Source of the DNA: Euryarchaeota archaeon UBA438
Lineage (GTDB): Archaea > Thermoplasmatota > Poseidoniia > Poseidoniales > Thalassarchaeaceae
Length of the DNA: 24,104 nt
Reading direction: 5' to 3'
Assembly: GCA_002504435.1 (NCBI GenBank)
Contig: DAQP01000012.1
Coordinates: 10,019-34,122 of the forward strand
Of this stretch, positions 1 through 9,900 are shown piece by piece. The position numbers and the translations under genes were made by a program. The first letter of the stretch is position 1, and each line of letters begins with the position of its first letter. The notes under the pieces are model-generated. The model ran no database searches. It was not told where the DNA came from and saw only the letters and a list, made by a program, of their open reading frames with translations.

Positions 1-2973
1 CTCCGGTGGCATCTCGGGCTCCGGCGGTGTTTCGATGGCGGGAGCCAGGTCGGGTGGCCTCTCAGGAGGGTCCGGTACGGACGGGGCGTCGAAAGCGGCG
101 TCTTGATCCTTGTACCTGTCATAGGAGTCGTCCTTCCAGACGTCCTCCTTCTTGCTTCTGGCCAGTACCAATGCTACTGACCCCCCGATGGCGGTCAGTA
201 AAACGATTAGAACAAGGGCTGTGAGGCCTGGGTTTAGCTTCATTTTGTCACCCAGTGAAAGTGGGAATGCGTTGTCTCCGCGGCCGTCGTTATTCCTGTC
301 CTCCCATTCCTCCGGGTCAAGGGGGAAGGCGTCGGACTCGTCCACAACTCCGTCGCCGTCGTTGTCGGGGTCAATGACGTCGCAGGCCCCATTGGAGTCG
401 GTGTCCACGGGAACCGAGGATGCCGAAAGTGGCTCCGTCAGGCAGATGACCTCGCTGGAATCAGTCCAGGTGTCACCGTCGTCGTCATTGTCCGCGTTGT
501 TACCAATCCCGTCCCCATCGGTGTCCAATGACTCGGATGTGTCGAGCGGGAAGGCGTCGTCGGCGTCGGGGACCATGTCATTGTCGTCGTCGGGGTCGAG
601 CGGGTCGCAGGCGTTGTCGGCGTCGGTATCGACTGGGATGGAGTTGGCATCCATCGGGTCGGTTCCGCAGTTGGGCTCGACAGTGTCAGACCAGCCGTCA
701 CCATCGTCGTCGTCGTCGGCATTGTCGCCTATGGAGTCGAAGTCGGTGTCCACCCACTCCGTGCTGTCGAACTGGAACATGTCGTCGGCGTCGGGGACCC
801 CGTCATTGTCGTCGTCGGTGTCCATGATGTCGCAGATGTGATCGGCGTCGAAGTCGTCGGGCTGGCTGAACTGGGAGAATTGGTCGCTTCCGCACGTCCC
901 CTCGTCTGAGTCCGACCAGCCGTCATTGTCGTCGTCCTCGTCGGCGTTGTCGCCCATTCCGTCGTTGTCGTTATCGACCCACTCGGTGTTATCGAGGGGG
1001 AACGAGTCTGAGGAGTCCATCCAGCCATCGCCGTCGTCGTCCTCGTCCGTATTGTCTCCGATGGTGTCGCCATCGGTATCGACCCACTCATTTGGATCAA
1101 GGGGGAACTGGTCCTGGGAGTCGGGGAAACCGTCGTTGTCGTCATCCCCGTCCACAGCGTCGCAGGAGCCGTCCAGATCTGTGTCAGTTGGGACGGAAGC
1201 GGAAAGGAGGGGGTCCGAGCCGCAGGTTACCTCAGTGGCATCTGCGAATCCATCGCCGTCGTCGTCCTCGTCGGCGTTGTCGCCGACCCCGTCGGAGTCA
1301 GTGTCAAGCCACTCGGAGGGATCCATTGGGAACGCGTCTTCAGTGTCCAGGTAGCCGTCTGCGTCGTCATCGTCATCCAGTACGTCGCAAGTGCCGTCTG
1401 AGTCTATGTCGGATGGCACGCTTGACGCGTATAGGGGGTCTGAGTTGCACTGGTACTCCATGCTGTCAGTCCAGCCATCGCCGTCGTCGTCCTCGTCGGC
1501 GTTGTCGCCGACCCCGTCGGAGTCAGTGTCAAGCCACTCGGAGGGGTCTAGGGGGAAGGTGTCGTTGTAGTCCTCGTAGCCATCGGCGTCGTCATCGGCG
1601 TCCATGCCATCGCATATTCCATCCGAGTCTGTGTCGACTGGGACATCGTTGTAGTCGTTCGGATCAGTGCCGCAATTAACCTCCACTGAGTCCCACCATC
1701 CGTCGCCGTCCGCATCTAGTGAGAACATGTTGACTGTGAAATTGTAGAATCCCTCGCCCGTGTATGCCACGACCCTCAGGAGGATGCTCTCCCCCTGTAC
1801 GACCGAGCCGTTCGATGTCACATCCTCGTTTCCATTGAGGTTGGTGGAATAGTCAATTGTCGAGAGGTTAGACTCGTACCCTATGATGATGTAGGCAACT
1901 AAGTCAGATGGGTTAGAGCTGAGGTTGATCGCTATTCCGTGGTCATTTGGAACGGAGAAGACGTAGAAGTCGTCGGAGTCGCCGTTCACGGACATCCACC
2001 CGGTGAAGTCGTTGGCACCGGGGCTTGTCTGTACGGGAGTTGAGTTGTAAACGTCGTTCCCCGCGTCTCCACCGCTTCCAGAGTCGTTCTGGTTGTTGAT
2101 CGGAGATGTTGACATGTTTGAGAAATCTAGTCGGAGTGAGTAGTCTGAAGAGTATGCAGAGCCCCCCCATGCCAGGTATGCGTTGACCCTGAGGAAAACG
2201 GTGGTACCTCCATGGCCGGCCGATGATACGTTCTCCGGCTTCGAGTAGTAGCTGTACGTAATTATGGAACCGGAACTGTCGTACAGCAGGAGGTCGAGGT
2301 CTGGAGATGTGGATGTTCCGTTCCAGTCCAGAGATGCGTTAATTCCGTAGTTCGCTGGAACTGACACAGAGTAGTAGTCATCAGCGTCATTCGATGAGTG
2401 CACGTTGCCCCAGAAGGTTACGTTGGTGGCATTGATCTGCATTGCAGTTGCAGTGGTTCCGCCTGCATCGGACCCAGTTCCAGCGTCATGGCCGGATCCG
2501 GTGGAGTTGTTTCCGCTCCCCCCGCCTCCCCCGGTGCTGGTGTTTGTAATCCAGACCTGCATTGTGTACTGGCCTGAGCCGGAGAACTGCTCCACTCGTA
2601 CATATACGGTGGTCCCTCCGACGCTTGTGCCGTTCGAGGTCACCTCGTCATAGCCAGTGGTAAAGCTGGTGTCCAACTGGGTGCCTGATGAGCCGTACAG
2701 CCATAGGTCGTAATCGGCTCCCGATGGGGAGGTCAGGCCTACGGTAATCGCGGTAGAGTTGCTCATGTTGAATCCATAGTAATCGTTGGTGTCAGAGGAG
2801 GAGAGGTTGCCGTAGTAGGTTGAGCTGTTGCTTGGAAGCCAAGCGGCTGTGGAGGTTGAGCCGCCGGCATCCCCCCCGGTGTTTGCGTCGTTGGCCAAGG
2901 CGAATCCGGCGAACATCGAGACTATCATGATTGCAGCCATAGCGGTGGCTGATGTACGGTTGGGCATAGGCAT
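1..2973 (-). CDS. Secreted, membrane-anchored PPC / thrombospondin type 3-like calcium-repeat protein (C-terminus cut by window edge)
   Basis: The frame is open from an ATG at 2973 (a second in-frame ATG lies at 2967) to position 1, giving 991 visible residues. Residues 1-28 form a signal peptide ending ALA|ND. Three beta-rich segments (about 30-142, 162-285, 302-416), each with D..D.Y.F/V and G..Y.. patterns, resemble bacterial pre-peptidase C-terminal (PPC) domains and are joined by Gly/Ser/Asn linkers. Residues 419-907 are acidic modules of the thrombospondin type 3 kind (DxDxDG, FPLDPxEW, GDNADEDDD). A hydrophobic helix follows at about 915-937, then RSKK and a Pro/acidic cytoplasmic tail running off the window. 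All 12 cysteines lie in the repeats, two per full module. The likely role is a calcium-stabilised surface protein, perhaps an adhesin or scaffold; no enzyme motif is visible. It lies 65 bp downstream of the hydroxyacyl-CoA dehydrogenase on the same strand. Confidence 0.88.
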   Translation of the reverse strand, partial: MPMPNRTSATAMAAIMIVSMFAGFALANDANTGGDAGGSTSTAAWLPSNSSTYYGNLSSSDTNDYYGFNMSNSTAITVGLTSPSGADYDLWLYGSSGTQLDTSFTTGYDEVTSNGTSVGGTTVYVRVEQFSGSGQYTMQVWITNTSTGGGGGSGNNSTGSGHDAGTGSDAGGTTATAMQINATNVTFWGNVHSSNDADDYYSVSVPANYGINASLDWNGTSTSPDLDLLLYDSSGSIITYSYYSKPENVSSAGHGGTTVFLRVNAYLAWGGSAYSSDYSLRLDFSNMSTSPINNQNDSGSGGDAGNDVYNSTPVQTSPGANDFTGWMSVNGDSDDFYVFSVPNDHGIAINLSSNPSDLVAYIIIGYESNLSTIDYSTNLNGNEDVTSNGSVVQGESILLRVVAYTGEGFYNFTVNMFSLDADGDGWWDSVEVNCGTDPNDYNDVPVDTDSDGICDGMDADDDADGYEDYNDTFPLDPSEWLDTDSDGVGDNADEDDDGDGWTDSMEYQCNSDPLYASSVPSDIDSDGTCDVLDDDDDADGYLDTEDAFPMDPSEWLDTDSDGVGDNADEDDDGDGFADATEVTCGSDPLLSASVPTDTDLDGSCDAVDGDDDNDGFPDSQDQFPLDPNEWVDTDGDTIGDNTDEDDDGDGWMDSSDSFPLDNTEWVDNDNDGMGDNADEDDDNDGWSDSDEGTCGSDQFSQFSQPDDFDADHICDIMDTDDDNDGVPDADDMFQFDSTEWVDTDFDSIGDNADDDDDGDGWSDTVEPNCGTDPMDANSIPVDTDADNACDPLDPDDDNDMVPDADDAFPLDTSESLDTDGDGIGNNADNDDDGDTWTDSSEVICLTEPLSASSVPVDTDSNGACDVIDPDNDGDGVVDESDAFPLDPEEWEDRNNDGRGDNAFPLSLGDKMKLNPGLTALVLIVLLTAIGGSVALVLARSKKEDVWKDDSYDRYKDQDAAFDAPSVPDPPERPPDLAPAIETPPEPEMPPE
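1250..1320. repeat. 71-bp direct repeat, copy 1
   Basis: These 71 bases are identical to 1475-1545, exactly 225 bp (one module) away. Identity holds at synonymous positions, unlike other module pairs, which suggests recent duplication or gene conversion inside the repeat array. Confidence 0.9.
1475..1545. repeat. 71-bp direct repeat, copy 2
   Basis: Second copy of the 71-base block found at 1250-1320. It encodes the FPLDPSEW-to-DEDDDGDG junction between the first and second modules, whereas copy 1 encodes the junction between the second and third. Confidence 0.9.
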
Positions 2974-3024
2974 CCGTGGGGTCCGACACGCTTGAAGGTT
3001 GGCCGTAGCGGGAAAATGCGGATT

Positions 3025-3041
3025 TAGCCCCTAGGGGGCTA
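3025..3041 (-). terminator. Perfect hairpin across the stop codon of the hydroxyacyl-CoA dehydrogenase gene
   Basis: TAGCCCC at 3025-3031 and GGGGCTA at 3035-3041 are perfect inverted repeats with a 3-nt loop. The TAG stop at 3039-3041 is part of the stem. The minus-strand RNA continues with AAAUCCGCAUUUUCCC, a short U run. It could be a terminator, a processing signal or a 3'-end stabiliser between this gene and the downstream surface-protein gene. Archaeal termination depends mainly on U tracts, so terminator is only one reading. Confidence 0.35.
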
Positions 3042-3932
3042 GTACTCGTAGAATCCATGGCCTGATTTGCGGCCTAGACGCCCGGACTCGACCATTTCCA
3101 CCAGTAGAGGCGCTGGGGCGTACTTTTCATCCCCTAATCCATCATGCAATACGCCCATGATGTGGAGCACGGTGTCCAAGCCAATCAGGTCGGCTAGGGC
3201 CAATGGCCCTATGGGGTGGTTCATTCCCAGTTTCATGATCCCGTCTATCGCCTCGGGCTTGGCGACTCCCTCCTGGAGGGTCAGTATTGCTTCATTGATC
3301 ATTGGGCAGAGTATCCTGTTGCTGACGAAGCCCGGGGAGTCGTTGCACTCAAGCGGGGTCTTTCCCATCCTCTCTGATGCTTCTAGGACGGCAGCTGTGA
3401 CTTCGGGGTCTGTCTCACTCCCGTTAATTATCTCGATGAGCTTCATAATTGGCACTGGGTTCATGAAATGCATTCCTATTACTCTGTCAGGCCTGCTTGT
3501 GTGACTGGCTATCTCGTTTATCGAGATGCTGGAAGTGTTGCTGGCAAGTATCGCTCCCTTCTTGCAAATGGAGTCTAGTTCCGAGAATGTGGAGAACTTT
3601 AGCTCGGGGATTTCGGGAATCGCCTCGACCACGAGGTCGGCGTCAGAGGCCGATGTTCTGTCTGTTGAAGATGAAATCCTAGACATGGCAGATGAGGAAT
3701 CTTTCTCGGACATCCTTCCCTTGGAAACGAGTTTACCCAGGGACGAGGAGATGGTTTCCATGCCCCTTTCTACGAACTCCTCGCTAATATCGATCATCAC
3801 AACCTCGTAGCCGGCGCAAGCGGATACTTGGGCTATTCCCGCGCCCATCTGGCCTGCACCTAGGACCGCTACCTTCCCTATCTCCATGCACGTGGCGGGG
3901 GCCGGATGGAGATTAGCATTGCCCAGACTCAT
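3039..3932 (-). CDS. 3-hydroxyacyl-CoA (3-hydroxybutyryl-CoA) dehydrogenase, NAD-dependent
   Basis: This enzyme oxidises or forms 3-hydroxyacyl-CoA with NAD(P) in beta-oxidation or butyrate-type metabolism, in the cytoplasm. The N-terminal Rossmann motif GAGQMGAGIA begins near residue 25. The catalytic His/Glu pair is H155 (in GMHFMNPVP) and E167 (KLIEII), with N205 in the SPGFVSNR segment. The C-terminal domain carries the family's GPLALADLIGLD and ends in GHGFYEY. Length is 297 residues from the ATG at 3932, or 282, closer to the family norm, from the ATG at 3887. The upstream start overlaps the protease stop as ATGA, which suggests translational coupling; the downstream start is the alternative. 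Pairing with a secreted protease in one operon is unusual. Chain-length preference cannot be read from sequence. Confidence 0.93.
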   Translation of the reverse strand: MSLGNANLHPAPATCMEIGKVAVLGAGQMGAGIAQVSACAGYEVVMIDISEEFVERGMETISSSLGKLVSKGRMSEKDSSSAMSRISSSTDRTSASDADLVVEAIPEIPELKFSTFSELDSICKKGAILASNTSSISINEIASHTSRPDRVIGMHFMNPVPIMKLIEIINGSETDPEVTAAVLEASERMGKTPLECNDSPGFVSNRILCPMINEAILTLQEGVAKPEAIDGIMKLGMNHPIGPLALADLIGLDTVLHIMGVLHDGLGDEKYAPAPLLVEMVESGRLGRKSGHGFYEY

Positions 3933-6900
3933 TCCTCTTCCATTTGTGCTACCTGGAGGTCTGCGGCTGCCTCTATCTCTGCCATAATCTCGTCGAGGTC
4001 GGGGCCATGGCTGAGTATCCTCTTGCTGCGTGACCTCCTCCTAGCGATAGTTATGGAAGGGACGACCACTGCTGCCAGAAGTACGATGAAGGCGAGGGAG
4101 AACCACCACAGCATTGGGCCACCGGCACGGGCGTCCTCTATTGCCCAGTCTGACCATTCCTGATTCAGTACTGAGATGGTCAATCTCACCTCATTGTTGG
4201 CACTGTCAGTAGAGAGGGCGTAGACGTTATGCTCGCCTGCTATGCCCAGGACCTCGACAAGGATGCTGTACTCCTCCGATATGGGGCATACGAACTGATG
4301 ACTATCGACATCGCTCCAGATCATGACATTTGAGCCCCTCTCGCATGTTCCGGATATCACCCTCTTGGACTCCAAGTTGGATGTTCTGTTGGTAACCTCC
4401 CACATAGTTAGTTCCGGTGCGGTAGTGTCTCTGACCACAGACAGGTAATACGAGTCTATCTCGTGGAGTGACTCGATGTTCACAAGGAACTGGTTATCGC
4501 CCTCGAACAATTCGAAATCGATAGTTACTACATCCATGCCAGGGGTGATGAGGTACATCTCGCTGGAGTCGATGGGTTTCCACCAAATCTCTTGGTCTGG
4601 ACCCCTCTGGATCGTCGCTTGGACAGAATCGGAGGAGACAAGTCCCCCGTTCCAGTTTGCTATGACTACCGAATCGTAAATGGTGTCATCGAGCGTCATC
4701 TCTCTGCAATCGACGTACCTGTTGTCATTGTCATGGGGCTCTGTTCTGTCAACTGCGATTATGCACACGTCATGGATTCCGGTCCTGTTAAGCTCGAAAA
4801 TCGCGCCTCCTGTTGTGGAGTTCCTCTCACTGACAGTCTCCCCGTTGATTGTGAATGTGAGGTGTACGAATTCGCTGGAAGACCATGAGAGGCCTTGCCT
4901 ATGGTCGAATAAGGAGGAGTTGCTGTCCGATGGGCTCAGGGTCCACTCGACCACTGGAACGGTGTTGTCTATCGACATGGGCCACGTTTCTTGAGCGGAG
5001 TTGTTAGCCCAGTCATATAGCTCTAGGATGATTGTGTAGTCGCCATCGGGCAGTGTTTCTGTGTCGAATGTGTATGATGCCGGCGAATAGTCCTGTGAGC
5101 CCCCTTGGCTAGAAGGGTCTGGGTGGCCTGTGGAGGGGTTGTATAGGTCGGGAATCATATGGACCTCTCCGCAGTCTTGGACACTATGATCCGAGACGTC
5201 GGAGAGTAGGGTCATGCACCATGACCTAACATCGGATGGTACGGACATTGCGAGGGTCCCATGAGTCAGATTTACCGGGGTTGAGATTGCGGATGGGGAG
5301 TATAGTCGGCCGTCTTGATCAGTGAGGGAGTGAAGTGACGGGTTGGTTGGAAGCTCGGGATCGAAAATGACCTCGTAGTGCCTTGAAACTGAGTTTCCAG
5401 CCGCATCACTGACCGAGATGTCGAAGATGCTAGAGCCATCGATGTAGTAGTAGGATTCTCCTGTGGAGGGGTTGTAACCGACCTCCGCCTGTGAGAGCTG
5501 GAAAGACACCTCTGCATTTCCTGATTCGTCGATCTCTATCACGCTGCCAGAGTGACGTGCTGATGCTCCTGGCTCAGTCTGGATTTGGTAGGTGAGAATC
5601 TCACTACTGGTAATCCAGGGGATGTGGCTGACCGCTAGGTTTGGAGCTGTTTCGTCGAAGGCGACCGAAAGGAATGCGTCATCGAAGAATCCGGAGATGT
5701 CTGTCAGATTTACTGCATAATCGTGCCATTGCTCGACCTCGGGAAGGGTAGAGTTAATCCATACCTCCCTGAATGAGACGTTCTCTGGTATGGCGAAATG
5801 GTTGCCGCTGTTCCAGAGCATTGTCAGATTGTGGTGCGCCCCTGTCGTTTCGACGGCCTCCACGAGGTCTGCCGGAGGGATTGTGGTGCCGTTGCTAGCA
5901 GCATACCAATTTAGATCATCTAGCCTGAAGCCTATCCCCGTGTCCAAGGCGTGTATCTCTATCGGGACAGTCTCATTTGTCTGAGTCATGTTGGTGGGGA
6001 CCGAGAAAGTAACTTCTGGGTCGAGCTCTACTAACTCGTATGCGTAGGGGAGCCTGAGGTTGATTCCACCCTCGAGTTCGATATCAATGAAGCCCGACCA
6101 GGAACCTGCTGAATCGGGCCTGTCGAATTCCAAGTTCACCTGGATGGCGGAGTGGGGGACCTGTCCTGCAAGAGTGTCTGAACCAGTTGGCCAAATAGAT
6201 GCTATCTCAGAGTCACTGAGACCCATCTGATCCGTAATCCTTAGTTCGTCTCCGCCGACGACGTCGATGTCAATCCAGAATTGGACTGTGCCGCCGGGGA
6301 CGGAGTATCCGTGTACTGCTACAGAGTATAGCCCGTCTTCTGGATTGATGATGTCTATTGACTCTGAGGAGGAGCTGGACCAAGAGCGGCTTACCTCCTC
6401 CCCGGAGGAGAACTCACCGTCTTCATTCGAGTCCCTGAACAGGAAAAGGTCTAGATCTGCATCACCGTGTGCGTTCATCTTTATCGATATCTCAGAGGCG
6501 TTCTGAACCGTTAAATTGTGCCACCACGAAGCCGTCATTTTGTTGGATGAGACATCCTGTGATGCTGTCTCATTGTCCATGTATACTGGCTGAGACCACC
6601 CATATGCGGAGACGTTTGAAACGGGCAGCGGAATGGTTGATACTACGTGAACCGCGTCTACCCCACTGCCCTGTGACCAGTCGGTCACAACCCTCTCGAA
6701 GCCTGATTCCTCTGCAGCAATGTAACCCACAGAGATGTTCAATGCGTTGTCGTTTGTTTGCACCCCATGTAGTGCAGTATGCAGTGCCATCTGGTGAACC
6801 CCTGGCGAAACTGGGACCGCGAATACCTCACGTGAAGTACCCGTGAATGTACCCCAGTTGTGGGATCCAGAGGATACGTGGTTGTTTGTGGACCTCTCAT

Positions 6901-9900
6901 CGATGAAAAACGTGGAGTTGCCGTATGGTCTCGAGTCCTCTTCTGCATACCCATGTGCCATCTCGGACATCCATAGGACATCTACATCAGTGTACTGATT
7001 GTCCTCCCAATTAACGTCCAAAACAGCGGTTCCGCCTGTATCCCACTCGGAGGGCCATTCGACTGACAGGAACCTCCAGTCCCCACTCTCGGATCTCCAG
7101 TCCCATCGCGTGGCTCCAGATATCCACTCTTCTGTGTACAGTGTCTGGTTGGAGACGTTCCCATCCAGCGGGGCTGCCTCGAGGGAGAATGGTCCGATCC
7201 ACGGCACATTTGTGACTATTGGCAGAGTCCAGTTTCGATGCGACGGGTATATCTGTCCGGAGGATTGATTCACGAAATGGGACTCCACGAGGACTCCGTG
7301 CTGGTGAAGGCCTGGGTCTGCACCATGAGGCACACTAATTGTCATTGGAACTGTACTTGAGCTGTTTGATGGCACATTCCTGCTCGATGGAATGGAAATC
7401 CACTCTTCTTCCTCGCTTCCGAAGGATGTCCAGTCAATCTCTATTCTGACTCCCTCATCCGAGAGTTGGCCGTTGTAGTTCCATACTCCTAGAAGTAGCC
7501 CGTCTCTTGCGTCTTCGAATGGGTTTCCGACTCGTACCTCGGCGTTTGGGCCATTTGACCACCAGTAGGTCACCTCTTCCAGTTCGTCCGCCTCTGTCCA
7601 GTCGTCTGAGTCCACTGTCGAGTCGTTATCGAAGTCCTCGACGTATACCCCATCCCCATCTTCATCGGTCCATCTGTAAATCTGAAGGAATACCCTCTCC
7701 TCGGAGCTCCTATCTTGATTGCCATCGAAATGGGAGTAGTCGATAGTTGCCCTAGCGCGTAGCTGCCTTGTCCCGTGTGGCAGTTGGAAGAGTGGGTCGG
7801 ATTCGATGTGCAGGGGAATTAGTAGGTCCGGCCTATCTCCCTGATGCCCATCCCATGACCCGTTCTCATCTCCTTCGTCGCTCCCATTGCCGGTACTGTT
7901 CCACACCACTACGTCATGCGCGAGTGGAGAGAATCTGATTGGAGTATACCTGAGATGTACATCCGAGTCCGCGTAATTGGTGAATTCAATTTCCACCAGT
8001 TGACTCTCTCCGGGCCTCATCAAATTCACGTTGGCATCTCTATGCTCCCCTTGGAAGGTGCCACTGTTCCACTGGGCGGGACTTGCCCACCATGTGCCAT
8101 TTTCGCCCTCCAGGGTTGAGGCTGCTCTCGATGCGTTGAACCACCCGCCCCCTTGTACAAATGGCTCATACCCCCTGTCGTCCGAGGTCGAGAGGACGAA
8201 GTCCCTGAACTCCTGGGACTTTGGGTGCACGCCTAGGTTCTCCTGCCACGCCTGTGCGACTACCGCCATGAGGCCGGCGGCAATTGGAGTTGCTAGGCTG
8301 GTTCCCCCCCATGTCCCCCATGCTGAGTTAGCGTCGTTTCTCTGATTCAGGGGGACGTCGCCAGTAGCGGACCACCCGACTGAAACGATGTCAGGGTCCA
8401 TCCTTCCAAGTACATTTGGACCCCTGTTGGACCAAGGTGCGTTCTGGCCCCATGAGTCACTCGACCTACTGCTGAAGGCGCCTACTGAGAACACACCATT
8501 TGATGCGCCCGGGGACTTTGCGGTCCCGAATCCATGGCCGCCGTTTCCTATCGCAACTGCGTAAGAGGTGTTGTTGTTGTAAATCCTGGTCAGCCAGTCT
8601 AGGTAGAGTGAATATCCGTCTGCCCCAGCGTCATCAACGGAGGAGTAGCCGAACGAAAAGGAGCCGATGTGTGGCTGATCAGGGGTGTCGATATTGCCAT
8701 CATAGCCTTCTGCTATGAATCTCCAGCCATCCAGCATGTGTCCGCCTGAGTAGTGGTTGCCGATTGAAGTGATGGTTGCATTGGGAGCCATTCCGAGGAC
8801 CTTTCCATCACTGACTACACCCTGTGCTGCTACTGCACTCGCGCATAGTGTCCCATGGCTGCCAGATTCGAACATGAATAGGGTGAGGTTTCCAGCGCCT
8901 GCAACTCTGTCAGAGTAGCCGTGTCTGGCCGCATAAGTACTCCCGTAGGGAACTCCCAGGGACCCATCGGATACCCAGTAGACGAGTCCCGCTGAGACGT
9001 CCCACAGTCCATCTCCGTCTGTATCCATACCTGCAGTCTCTTCACCCGGCCTCATAGGCACCTCGTCTCCGAAGTCGCCGTCACGATCCAAGTCGGCGTA
9101 TACTGTCTCGTATAGCCCCGAAGTCCTATCGTCTACAACGAGAATTGGGACATCTCCCCCTTGCTTGGAGCGTAGGTATGAGTCAGGGTGTTGACCTAGG
9201 TGATAGAGTCCGGAAAGAGAAGCGTTGAGTCCTGTAACGTTGAATCCAGAGTCCTCCAGAAGGCCGTCAGAGTTGTTGTCGATATCTATTGTTGAGGTGT
9301 CTGCATACCATGTGGAGCGTGCTGGGTATGCCTCTCCGTATACCATCCAGTAGTACATACTGTTGTGATCCAACATAAGTGGCCAACCCTCGTACGGCGA
9401 CTTGTCGTATGTCACTCTAGCTTGGGTTCCATTCAGATCGGGATGGGCGAAATCCACTCCCGTGTCAGCTACCGCTACAATCACACCCTCTCCAGTGTAG
9501 CCCATTTCCCATGCATCGTTAGCGCCGTGAATTTCCCCGCTCCTTACAGAATCAGGGGAGGCTCCAGGGGGCTTCTCGAACGGAATTGTGTCATATGGTT
9601 CTGGGGCCCTCTCAGCGTCAATTACTGCGATAACTCCGGGGATTCCAGAAATCTTGTGGACCAATGAAGAGTCCACCCAAAAAGTCCTATGATCAATCTC
9701 CCCGTCTGATACCTCTAGGTGGACAAAGGACTCTCCTGGCCCGGGTGGAAACTGTTTCTCCATGGCCCCATTCTCTTCCTGCCATTCTGAAAGTGACTTG
9801 AGTGCCTTGGTGATTACCGTGACCCTGACTTCCGAGGCCCCTCCATCGGCTCTCTCCTGGAGACTTGGGTCCAGCCATGTGCCTGTTACAGATGCGGAGG

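Larger units (their letters stand above)
255..1719 (-). repeat. Intragenic array of acidic calcium-binding modules (six of about 75 residues plus one of about 35)
   Basis: Read on the minus strand from 1719, the coding sequence repeats a unit of about 225 bp. A unit reads roughly: D-rich loop, a Cys followed by G(T/S)DP, VP-DTDSDG-CD, DDDxDG, FPLDPSEW, DTDSDGxGDNADEDDD. Six full modules and one short module can be counted. The short one, fourth in order, lacks the two-cysteine half. The pattern matches thrombospondin type 3-like calcium repeats. Confidence 0.9.

Noticed and set aside
152..1354. Long Ser-rich plus-strand open frames (152-841, 926-1354) and a Thr-rich minus-strand frame (729-1145)
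   Set aside because: They are out-of-frame shadows of the acidic calcium-repeat array: GAC/GAT-rich codons read as serine on the opposite strand and as threonine in a shifted frame. The real frame runs through the whole region with domain structure.
255..1719. CRISPR-like regularly spaced repeats
   Set aside because: The period is 225 bp, in phase with codons, and encodes conserved protein modules. There are no short palindromic repeats with unique spacers.
3067..3810. Plus-strand frames 3067-3504 and 3526-3810
   Set aside because: They are antisense shadows of the hydroxyacyl-CoA dehydrogenase gene, which has a complete Rossmann motif and catalytic His/Glu.
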